Shown piece by piece: positions 45,651-52,102 of a DNA stretch of 64,000 nt (its first letter is position 1; each line of letters begins with the position of its first letter). Source of the DNA: Acinetobacter sp. ANC 5054 (lineage in GTDB: Bacteria; Pseudomonadota; Gammaproteobacteria; Pseudomonadales; Moraxellaceae); assembly GCF_002135295.1 (NCBI RefSeq), contig NZ_NEGG01000010.1, forward strand, positions 87,086 to 151,085, in the 5' to 3' direction. The position numbers and the translations under genes were made by a program. The notes below the pieces were generated by a model. It was not told the origin of the DNA. It saw nothing but the letters and a program-made list of their open reading frames with translations, and ran no database searches.

Positions 45651-47051
45651 TTATTGGCGGGCTAGAGATGGAAATAAACTCTCTACGATACGCTGGGTAC
45701 TCCATAACCCAATTTCTTGATGATGCATATGTGGTGCTAAGTATTTTAAAAGCTTATTGATCTTGTACCCTGCATTGGTGCTACCAGCCACTTGTTTTTT
45801 TAGTTCAGTCAATTCATGGTTGGCCAAATAGCTAAATGTGCTGGTTTCTAAGAAGTTTTTAACAAACTCTTTATTTATAAGATTGTGCTTAGGATTTTTG
45901 GAATTTCCAGCAATCCAATCATAAATAAACGTTTTTTCAACCGCACTGAATACACCAAACATCTTCCCGTCGTCATTATGAATCATGTTCCAAAATTTGC
46001 TTTCTTCAGGTGGTTGATTGAGTTTAATCCAGCCTATTTTGATCAACTCAAAAATAAAGTCTTCAATCTCATCTTCTGCAGATAACCACTCATTTGTCGT
46101 TTTATTATTAAATTTACACTTATTGTTATGCATATGTTTGCCAACTAATGCTTTCTTCTTAAATATCTCTAAAACCATTTTTTCAGAGCATAAGTTTTTA
46201 ATAATTTTAACTGAACTAATGCCTTTATCATTTAGAAGATAACCAATTTTTAGTTTTCTAAAGAATTCTTCTTTGGACCTATAATGGCTTGCTAATTTTT
46301 TTACTGCATTTGTTGCCAGTTTGGCATGTCCATTATCAAAATTATCTATTGTTATATGTACATTAAAGTACTGGGGGTCAATCCCTAGCTCTTTTAATTC
46401 ATAGTTCGTTATTAATAGATGCAATGGCAGTTGTTCGTAACCTAAATTAAATCCAGCTATTTCAGGTATAAATTCCGAAGGTGCATACGCAAGCGCAAGT
46501 TGTACTGCTGCTTGATGATAGTATTCATCAGGTAGATTTAGTGAGAGCTGGTCCAACCCATGTGTTAACAATATTGTGTTGTACATGCTTACATGGTTAC
46601 TTTTCTCAGAACCAAGCCCTAACTCTTCTAAATATATTTGTATGAAATCTCTAAAAACTGGATCATTCCAATACTGAATCATACTATACAGCCATGACCC
46701 ATCAACTTTTTTTGTCGGTGCAACCTTATATAGAAACTCATAAGCCTTACTTAGGTTAGAAAAGTATTCTCTCCCTGCTCCGTTTTCCCGTCTTTCTAAA
46801 TATTCTTTATAGTGCTCACATTGAGTACGATTTTTTTGTTCAATCCACTCACCCAGCAAATTTAAATCTTCTGGCATATCAATATTTTCAGTACGAATGC
46901 TTTGAATTTCATTTTCAAGGATATGAAATGACTTTAATTCCTTTGCGGACTGGGATATCGCTGGATCTAAAAAGTATTCGACAAGTTCATAATATTTCTG
47001 ATGATCTTTAGTAATTAGATGTAATATTCTTTCTTTTACTGCTGTCGGCAT
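45651..47051 (-). CDS. Haem-oxygenase-like iron-containing redox enzyme
   Basis: A 466-residue protein resembling the iron-containing redox enzyme family (haem-oxygenase-like diiron oxidases). The likely iron ligands are in YLEELGLGSEKSNHVSMY (Glu and His), EIAGFNLGYEQL (Glu) and HITIDNFDNGHA (His, Asp, His). DGSWLYSMIQYW before them is also typical. The C-terminal 180 residues are less conserved and contain HMHNNKCKFNN. I chose the ATG at 47051, preceded by GAGAG; an ATG at 47087 has no ribosome site. Relatives oxidise amines, amino acids or fatty acids in biosynthesis, but no pathway genes are adjacent, so the substrate is open. It is divergent from the CinA-like gene. Confidence 0.72.
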   Translation of the reverse strand: MPTAVKERILHLITKDHQKYYELVEYFLDPAISQSAKELKSFHILENEIQSIRTENIDMPEDLNLLGEWIEQKNRTQCEHYKEYLERRENGAGREYFSNLSKAYEFLYKVAPTKKVDGSWLYSMIQYWNDPVFRDFIQIYLEELGLGSEKSNHVSMYNTILLTHGLDQLSLNLPDEYYHQAAVQLALAYAPSEFIPEIAGFNLGYEQLPLHLLITNYELKELGIDPQYFNVHITIDNFDNGHAKLATNAVKKLASHYRSKEEFFRKLKIGYLLNDKGISSVKIIKNLCSEKMVLEIFKKKALVGKHMHNNKCKFNNKTTNEWLSAEDEIEDFIFELIKIGWIKLNQPPEESKFWNMIHNDDGKMFGVFSAVEKTFIYDWIAGNSKNPKHNLINKEFVKNFLETSTFSYLANHELTELKKQVAGSTNAGYKINKLLKYLAPHMHHQEIGLWSTQRIVESLFPSLARQ

Positions 47052-47242
47052 TATAGTTCTCTCGCGGTAATAAGACTGTTCAAACATAATTCACATAATA
47101 TTCTGATTTGTTATTTTTATTTAACATCGGTTATTCATTTGTAACCCTACGTCTGCTTTACCTTGCAAAACATAAGCTTATAGATTTCAATAAAAATTAA
47201 TATATTAGTAACAAAATTTATAAATGTGAACTCCTTCACAAC

Positions 47243-47290
47243 ATTAAATCCTCTTATTTATTATTATAATAATAAATAAGAGGATTTAAT
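47243..47290. repeat. 48-bp perfect palindrome over the ribosome site of the CinA-like gene
   Basis: The left arm ATTAAATCCTCTTATTTATT plus ATTA (47243-47266) is matched exactly by its reverse complement (47267-47290) with no spacer. The right arm contains AGAGGA, the ribosome site of the gene starting at 47292. In mRNA it would fold into a long A/U-rich hairpin that hides this site; in DNA it could be an operator or cruciform. Confidence 0.85.
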
Positions 47291-47291
47291 T

Positions 47292-47759
47292 ATGAAATCT
47301 ATTTTTAAAATAATAGCAAAGAAAGACCTTAAAATTTGTCTATTTGAAAGCGCCAGTGCCGGATATATCGCTTATAAAATCTCACAAGATCAATACTCTG
47401 GTGACATACTAGATGGCGGGATTGTCTGCTACGACCTAAACTTTAAAAAGAAATTATTTAAAATAAAACAATCAATAATTGATGAACACACAGCAGAGTC
47501 ACCTGAGGTAACAAAGCAATTGATAATGAATGGTAAAAACATATATAAATCTGACATTTATATATCATGCACTGGTTTACTTAAACGCGGGGGATCTGAG
47601 ACTAAACAAAAGCCAGTTGGTACTTTCTTTTATTGTATATTTTATAAGAATACATATTACCAGTTTGAGATAATGACTAAAGGACATCCTAAAGCAAAAT
47701 TAAGAACGCTCTATAAAAATATATGTAAATCATTAAAAATAATATTAAAGAATGGTTAA
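47292..47759 (+). CDS. CinA C-terminal domain family protein (divergent)
   Basis: A 155-residue protein resembling the CinA C-terminal (PncC) domain, which removes the amide from nicotinamide mononucleotide. Family features are CLFESASAGYIAYKISQ (about 16-32, in place of the usual AESCTGG), LDGGIVCYDLNFKKKLF and CTGLLKRGGSETKQKPVGTF (about 93-112, in place of the usual SGiAGPgGg..KPVGtV). The changes at both motifs make amidase activity uncertain. The gene is unusually rich in A and T with many Lys and Ile codons, which suggests transfer. Its ribosome site lies inside a perfect palindrome. Divergent from the diiron protein gene, with about 240 bases between them. Confidence 0.65.
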   Translation: MKSIFKIIAKKDLKICLFESASAGYIAYKISQDQYSGDILDGGIVCYDLNFKKKLFKIKQSIIDEHTAESPEVTKQLIMNGKNIYKSDIYISCTGLLKRGGSETKQKPVGTFFYCIFYKNTYYQFEIMTKGHPKAKLRTLYKNICKSLKIILKNG

Positions 47760-47954
47760 TTGTTAACATTGTGTAAATAAAGTAATATTTAAATTACTTA
47801 TAAATCAACAGAACAAATAATTAAATTAAAGAAATTATAAAATAAAAAAATTACGTAACATTTTAAAAGTTTTTTATTCAAGTATTCATGTTATTAATAA
47901 TTGATCTACTGTGATTGAGTAGATTATCTAATTAATCTTTAAAGGAACAGTATT

Positions 47955-48317
47955 ATGTCTAGCTATAACCAAGATCAAAATAATGATACTCGCTTACAGC
48001 ACCAGCGTGGTGATACTCAAAAACCTCAACATCAACAAAACCAGCAGTCTGATCAACAGCGTCAACAGAATGATCAGCAACAACAGCAGCAACCTCAACA
48101 GCAAAACAATCAACAACGACAACAAAACCAGCAGTCTGATCAGCAACAACAGCAGCAACCTCAACAGCAAAACAATCAACAACGACAACAAAACCAGCAG
48201 TCTGATCAACAGCGCCAGCAGAATGATCAGCAACAACAGCAACCTCAACATCAACAAAACCAGCAATCTGATCAACACCGTCAGCAAAATGATCAGCAAC
48301 AACGTCAGCAAGATTGA
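47955..48317 (+). CDS. Gln-rich repeat protein (hydrophilin/prion-like)
   Basis: A 120-residue protein that is mostly Gln with Asn, Asp, Arg, Ser and Pro and no hydrophobic residue after Tyr4 and Leu14. It starts MSSYNQDQNNDTRLQHQRGD, with AAGGA upstream of the ATG. A 22-residue unit (QQQQQPQQQNNQQRQQNQQ, then SDQ) is repeated twice in a row. It should be fully disordered and soluble. Such hydrophilins protect enzymes during drying or osmotic stress, and Acinetobacter has hydrophilins needed for desiccation survival, but I cannot claim homology. It is followed by other stress-type genes. Confidence 0.65.
   Translation: MSSYNQDQNNDTRLQHQRGDTQKPQHQQNQQSDQQRQQNDQQQQQQPQQQNNQQRQQNQQSDQQQQQQPQQQNNQQRQQNQQSDQQRQQNDQQQQQPQHQQNQQSDQHRQQNDQQQRQQD
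48078..48209 (+). repeat. Two 66-bp tandem repeats in the Gln-rich gene
   Basis: The units at 48078-48143 and 48144-48209 are identical except for the last base. The period of 66 keeps the reading frame, so unit gain or loss changes protein length by 22 residues. Confidence 0.85.
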
Positions 48318-48412
48318 TAATCAAAGTAACAACAGTAATTTTTTAATTTACAGAAGCAGCCCAGGGATCACTGCTTTTGTAATTTATTAACTAATTAATC
48401 GGAGTTATTACA

Positions 48413-48703
48413 ATGAACGACCATCAAAATGAACATCCAATACATCATGACTGGCGCACGGATTACTCCAATAGACCGTACTATGGCGATCTTCAACGTG
48501 AAGTACCCGATATTGACTATGACCGTGATCTAAGGTCAGCTTATGAGCTTGGTGAGCGCGAACGTCATTTATACGGTGAGAATGCGCGTTTCGAAGATTC
48601 TGAGCCGGATTTACAAACCAAATGGGAAGAGTTCAAAGCAGATTCTCGTTTGAAGTGGGAACATGCTAAGCATGCAATCAAGGATGCTTGGGAAAAGATG
48701 TAA
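48413..48703 (+). CDS. Small charged protein of unknown function
   Basis: A 96-residue hydrophilic, acidic protein. The N-terminal half is rich in His, Asp, Tyr and Arg (HHDWRTDYSNRPYYGDL). The C-terminal third is an amphipathic helix with Trp and Lys (LQTKWEEFKADSRLKWEHAK, then HAIKDAWEKM), like stress proteins of the CsbD or ElaB kind. The ribosome site CGGAG is about ten bases before the ATG. It lies 95 bases after the Gln-rich gene and 40 before the DUF421 gene. A general stress role is suggested only by company and composition. Confidence 0.65.
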   Translation: MNDHQNEHPIHHDWRTDYSNRPYYGDLQREVPDIDYDRDLRSAYELGERERHLYGENARFEDSEPDLQTKWEEFKADSRLKWEHAKHAIKDAWEKM

Positions 48704-48743
48704 ACTACAACTTATAAACTAAAATTCAAAAAATGTATTAAGC

Positions 48744-49418
48744 ATGGACTTTATAAAAATAATTCTGCATGACACTTCTTTTACTTTTGCATTAGAAATT
48801 ATTTTCCGATGCATCATTATGTTTATCTTAATTATTATTTTTTTAAGATTTTCAGGTAAAAGAGGTGTCAGGCAACTTTCAGTATTTGAGTTAGCCATCA
48901 TTTTAAGTTTGGGTTCTGCAGCTGGCGATCCAATGTTTAATGATGATATTCCAATCGTACAAGCACTCATTGTGTTTGTAGTCATTATTCTTCTATATAG
49001 ATTCACAACGTATCTAATCATGAAATCAGATACTTTTGAAACAATATTAGAAGGTAGGCCAATGTATATCGTCAAAGAAGGCTTATTGATTGTTGAAGAT
49101 ATCAAACAGGAAAAATATTCATATGATGAATTTTTTGCTGAGTTAAGGCAAAACAAAATAGAACACCTTGGTCAAGTTAAGTCAGCATTACTTGAAACTG
49201 ATGGGTGTCTAAGTGTAATTCCTTATGCCAAAGATAATATCAAATGGGGACTACCAATTTTTCCAGATCACTACCAAAAAGCTAAGATTTTTGATTCCAA
49301 AACGTACTATTCGTGCATGCTGTGTGGACAAACACAATTTATTAGTTTTCTAAATGCTCAATGCCCCCGCTGCAATTGTGACTGTTGGACTGAATCAAAA
49401 TTAGAGTGTCAACAATAA
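48744..49418 (+). CDS. DUF421 (YetF-like) membrane protein with Cys-rich tail
   Basis: A 224-residue protein. Three helices lie in residues 1-110, with the family motif FLRFSGKRGVRQLSVFELA (about 33-51) and GSAAGDPMFNDDIP. The cytoplasmic domain includes LEGRPMYIVKEGLLIVEDI and the DEFFAELRQNKIEHLGQVKS element. The C-terminus adds CMLCGQTQFISFLNAQCPRC then NCDCW, a CxxC-x13-CxxC pattern like a zinc ribbon, which most DUF421 proteins lack. DUF421 proteins help spore-former germination or stress, with no known reaction. It follows the small charged gene by 40 bases, so it may share a transcript. Confidence 0.8.
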   Translation: MDFIKIILHDTSFTFALEIIFRCIIMFILIIIFLRFSGKRGVRQLSVFELAIILSLGSAAGDPMFNDDIPIVQALIVFVVIILLYRFTTYLIMKSDTFETILEGRPMYIVKEGLLIVEDIKQEKYSYDEFFAELRQNKIEHLGQVKSALLETDGCLSVIPYAKDNIKWGLPIFPDHYQKAKIFDSKTYYSCMLCGQTQFISFLNAQCPRCNCDCWTESKLECQQ

Positions 49419-49746
49419 AGAACTGCTGAATGTGTTCTATTTCTACTTGAGTAATCTGTATCTTGTTTATGGTAACGTTTGCAGTTCAGGCCAAAGTTGA
49501 TGAATACATTGATTATGCAAAATTCATCGTTTTTGATTTATCCAACCTAATTAAGACAAAGCATAAGTAAGTAATCTTATAAATCCCCTTTATGGATACT
49601 TATTTCTAAATAATACAATGTAATTTATCTAGCCAAGGATGTAAGAACATTAGGCACTTTGTATCCCTTCTATTTCAACACATGATATCAGCGTTTATTT
49701 ACGATAGGCTGAATGCTCACTCACATTGAAATAGGAATATATTCTA
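49419..49746. other. Intergenic, no clear element
   Basis: Non-coding AT-rich stretch that must contain the promoter of the DUF2171 gene. I see no convincing hairpin or operator. Confidence 0.4.
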
Positions 49747-49980
49747 ATGACTACTATTAATGTTGAAAATATTAAGAGCCATGCAGATGTAATTGCTTCA
49801 TGTGGAACTAAAGTTGGTGAAGTAGACCACTTGCAAGGCTCCGACCAAATTAAACTGACTAAACATGGTGACGGTCATCACCACTTAATTCCAGTTTCAT
49901 GGGTTGGTGAAATTACAGACAATAAAATTGTACTGACTAAAGATTCTCAAGAAGTTAAAGATACTTGGGTAGAGGTTTAA
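49747..49980 (+). CDS. DUF2171 (PRC-barrel-like) small protein
   Basis: A 77-residue cytoplasmic protein. IKSHADVIASCGTKVGEVDH, LQGSDQIKLTKH and HHHLIPVSWVGEI define the DUF2171 domain, a small beta-barrel related to PRC domains. The single Cys19 is in the usual SCG context. Genes of this family are often induced by stress or in stationary phase; function is unknown. It ends at a strong terminator. Confidence 0.82.
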   Translation: MTTINVENIKSHADVIASCGTKVGEVDHLQGSDQIKLTKHGDGHHHLIPVSWVGEITDNKIVLTKDSQEVKDTWVEV

Positions 49981-49992
49981 CACCCTGCTACT

Positions 49993-50019
49993 AAAAAACC
50001 CTCTTAGTGAGGGTTTTTT
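49993..50019 (+). terminator. Terminator after the DUF2171 gene
   Basis: AAAAAACCCTC and GAGGGTTTTTT pair around TTAGT. The flanking A- and T-runs make it work in both directions, so it may also serve the gene ending at 50062. Confidence 0.88.
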
Positions 50020-50061
50020 ATACTGCAAATTTAGATATATATCTACATGAAGCCTATAGAA

Positions 50062-50424
50062 TTATTTTGTTCGTTCTATATGGATTACATCAATATCAGT
50101 AGGTTTAATACGATGGGTATCAACCTCACCAACAACACGGACTTTGTCTCCGACTTTAAGCTGCATAGGCTTCCATAGATCATCATCAACATCGATTACT
50201 ATCGTGCCAGTTGTATCTTTAAGCTCAAAATCATCACCAGAGATATGCTTGGTAATTTTTCCTTTTATAGTTACACCAGATTCATCTGATAATTTTTTAG
50301 CTTGAGCAATCGTTACAACATTTTTTTCAGCTTCCTTTAATAACGCTGCATCAGACTTTGCAAAAGATGTATTTGCACTTAGTAAGACAAAACCACCCAG
50401 TACCGCACATAGTATTTTTTTCAT
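50062..50424 (-). CDS. YgiW/YdeI family stress-tolerance OB-fold protein
   Basis: A 120-residue periplasmic protein with signal peptide MKKILCAVLGGFVLLSANTS. The mature part is a bacterial OB-fold: VTIAQAKKLSDESGVTIKGK, HISGDDFELKDTTGTIVIDV, DDDLWKPMQLKVGDKVRVVG and EVDTHRIKPTDIDVIHI. This matches YgiW/YdeI/BOF proteins, which raise tolerance to peroxide, cadmium and antimicrobial peptides in enterobacteria. Length is typical. It is a single gene next to the prophage edge. Confidence 0.85.
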   Translation of the reverse strand: MKKILCAVLGGFVLLSANTSFAKSDAALLKEAEKNVVTIAQAKKLSDESGVTIKGKITKHISGDDFELKDTTGTIVIDVDDDLWKPMQLKVGDKVRVVGEVDTHRIKPTDIDVIHIERTK

Positions 50425-50663
50425 ACTTATGACTCCAATTAAATAATTCTGTTTTACAAACTATAAGATTTATTCAGTCTATTATATTTGGATAATTTTA
50501 ATATCTTTCAAGTGTAAAAATGCCCTTTAAATGTACTGAATGGAACTGCTATTAAAAACATCTGACTGACGAGCCACGGCTAAAATTTTTGGATGCTATT
50601 AGGTTTAAATGGATTATTGTTAGTATGTATCTTCGGTATCACATATCAAAAGTTTTATAGTTT

Positions 50664-50687
50664 AAGCCCTCAATTGAGGGCTTTTTT
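50664..50687 (+). terminator. Plus-strand hairpin overlapping the end of the endolysin gene
   Basis: AAGCCCTCAATTGAGGGCTT is a 20-base perfect palindrome followed by TTTTTT on the plus strand. Its T-run points against the phage genes, so it may stop host transcription entering the prophage or end an unseen RNA from the left. Confidence 0.6.
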
Positions 50688-51254
50688 ATACGCATTGGCC
50701 AATTTCACATCATAGCTATTCTTTGCGTAAGCAGCACCATTATAACCACGCGAAAAGGCTTTCCAGTCCTGATTTTTGAGTGCATTCACCAGGCCATTCA
50801 CTTGAATGTATCGACACATAGCATCAAGTTGGGAGGCTTCATCTTTATACATTGCATTAATGAATTCTTGTAGCGATGCATATCCTAAAGCCTTCCAGTG
50901 ATACCCCATCACTTGCCCAATTCCCCAGCTAGCCGACTCTAGTGCTGAAGCCCGATGATATTGCGCAGCAGCATTCAATCGACCGTGTTGGGCTGAATAC
51001 AAACCATAACCGCCTGTACTTTTACTGCATAGATCAGGACGCTTAACCATCATTTGATCTGCTATTTTAGATTGGCCATTGGCAATCAAGCGCTGCCGCA
51101 TCACATGACGTTCAAATAGAATCACTGGCGTATTGTCGGCATTAAAGCCTGATCCTTTACATTCAACTTCTATCACAGCCCGTAATACGGCGCTTTCAAC
51201 ACCAAGCGCTTTTGCTTGTTCTAAAACTTGCTCTGCGGTTAATTTCTTATTCAT
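50670..51254 (-). CDS. Phage endolysin, N-acetylmuramidase family
   Basis: A 194-residue lysis enzyme of the DUF3380 N-acetylmuramidase family, which cuts peptidoglycan glycan strands at the end of the phage cycle. It starts MNKKLTAEQVLEQAKALGVE at ATG 51254 behind AAAGGAAAG. Catalytic and family elements are LRAVIEVECKGSGF (with the conserved Glu), VILFERHVMRQRL, STGGYGLYSAQHGRL and ASWGIGQVMGYHW. No signal peptide is visible, so it needs a holin. It is the last phage gene in the window and is preceded by a terminator-type hairpin. Confidence 0.9.
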   Translation of the reverse strand: MNKKLTAEQVLEQAKALGVESAVLRAVIEVECKGSGFNADNTPVILFERHVMRQRLIANGQSKIADQMMVKRPDLCSKSTGGYGLYSAQHGRLNAAAQYHRASALESASWGIGQVMGYHWKALGYASLQEFINAMYKDEASQLDAMCRYIQVNGLVNALKNQDWKAFSRGYNGAAYAKNSYDVKLANAYKKALN

Positions 51255-51272
51255 TTCACTTTCCTTTAGGCA

Positions 51273-51294
51273 TAAAAAAAGCGCCTTATGGCGC
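51273..51294 (-). terminator. Hairpin-T7 element just upstream of the endolysin gene
   Basis: Minus-strand GCGCC and GGCGC with an ATAA loop, followed by TTTTTTT then ATGCCTAAAGG. It lies 19 bases before the endolysin start, so transcription must read through it or start after it. Confidence 0.75.
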
Positions 51295-51302
51295 ACAGAC
51301 AA

Positions 51303-51333
51303 TAAAAAACCGACCTTATATTCGGTCGGTTTT
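51303..51333 (-). terminator. Terminator behind the small phage membrane genes
   Basis: AAACCGACC (51307-51315) and GGTCGGTTT (51324-51332) form a nine-base stem with an eight-base loop; TTTTTTATT follows on the minus strand. Confidence 0.8.
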
Positions 51334-51394
51334 ATTTGAATAAGTTAATGATCCAGATCACCACCTGCCATCTTTCTTTAAAAATATTCATCAT
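51332..51394 (-). CDS. Possible 20-residue phage peptide
   Basis: Hand-found: MMNIFKERWQVVIWIINLFK, whose ATG overlaps the stop codon region of the 58-residue gene (CGATGATGA). Amphipathic, Trp- and Ile-rich. The coupling suggests translation, but the size makes it uncertain. Confidence 0.35.
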   Translation of the reverse strand: MMNIFKERWQVVIWIINLFK

Positions 51395-51567
51395 CGCCCA
51401 ACACCTAGTACATTAAAAAAATACGACAACGAATAGATAAATGGACTTGCTGCAATTAAAAGGATTGCCACCCCAACACAAAATCGCAACCAGCCTGACA
51501 AATAACCTTCCATTTCCATGCCCTCTTTCGGATGAATTTTAAATTTACCTTTGGTAAACTTGTTCAT
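51391..51567 (-). CDS. Small phage membrane protein (lysis module)
   Basis: Hand-found 58-residue ORF: MNKFTKGKFKIHPKEGMEME followed by one helix near residues 26-52 (FCVGVAILLIAASPFIYSLS). GAGAACCT precedes the ATG. It lies between the holin-like gene and the endolysin. Such single-helix proteins in lysis modules can be second holins, antiholins or spanin parts. No lipobox or Rz-like coiled coil is present. Confidence 0.6.
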   Translation of the reverse strand: MNKFTKGKFKIHPKEGMEMEGYLSGWLRFCVGVAILLIAASPFIYSLSYFFNVLGVGR

Positions 51568-51604
51568 AGGTTCTCACTTATTTCTTATCAATTTGTGGGA
51601 AACA

Positions 51605-51637
51605 AAAAAGCCCATGACTGCGAATCACGGGCTTTTT
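51605..51637 (-). terminator. Terminator after the holin-like gene
   Basis: AAAAAGCCC (51605-51613) and GGGCTTTTT (51629-51637) pair; inner TGA/TCA bases extend the stem. T-runs are present on both strands. Confidence 0.8.
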
Positions 51638-51655
51638 ACTATTTAAAATGTTTGA

Positions 51656-52042
51656 TTATTTTCTAAGATCATTTCTCGCATCTTTCAGCTCTTTCACAAC
51701 TTCAATAATCGTCTTACCTTCCTGCTTGTTAATAAAATTAAAAGTCCAACGCACAATAGCCCAACCGGGTAGTCCACAGATAAAGAAGAATCCGCCTAGG
51801 GCAATCATTCCCCAGATATCAGTTACCCATTCATGTAAGCCCCATTTCACAATAATAAATGCGCCTCCAGTAAGACTAGAAACTACAGTACAAATTAAGC
51901 CTACAGCCCATTCCTGTGGTGAGCGCGGTAAACGCATCATAATGACGACCGTTGCAACCAAGCAGATGGCCAGTGTGACGGCAACTGCAGCACCGTAAAA
52001 TTTTAAAAAAGCTGCGAAACCACTTGTAGAGACAGGCTCCAT
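51656..52042 (-). CDS. Putative phage holin
   Basis: A 128-residue membrane protein with three likely helices: FYGAAVAVTLAICLVATVVI (about 15-34), VGLICTVVSSLTGGAFIIV (about 47-65) and MIALGGFFFICGLPGWAI (about 78-95). The C-terminus is charged (IEVVKELKDARNDLRK). Size, three-helix layout and place between the tail-tip gene and the endolysin fit a class I holin. The ATG at 52042 has AGGGGA upstream. No sequence signature proves it. Confidence 0.7.
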   Translation of the reverse strand: MEPVSTSGFAAFLKFYGAAVAVTLAICLVATVVIMMRLPRSPQEWAVGLICTVVSSLTGGAFIIVKWGLHEWVTDIWGMIALGGFFFICGLPGWAIVRWTFNFINKQEGKTIIEVVKELKDARNDLRK

Positions 52043-52065
52043 TAAATTCCCCTAATTTTTAGGCA

Positions 52066-52090
52066 TAAAAAAGCACCTAAAGGTGCTTTA
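52066..52090 (-). terminator. Hairpin-T6 element upstream of the holin gene
   Basis: AAAGCACCT and AGGTGCTTT pair, then TTTTTT and ATGCCT on the minus strand, 24 bases before the holin start. Confidence 0.75.
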
Positions 52091-52102
52091 TGGTTGAAAA
52101 TT

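Noticed and set aside
47959..48324. Long open frames on both strands across the Gln-rich gene
   Set aside because: CAA/CAG repeats keep every frame open; only the plus frame at 47955 has a ribosome site and a stop in context.
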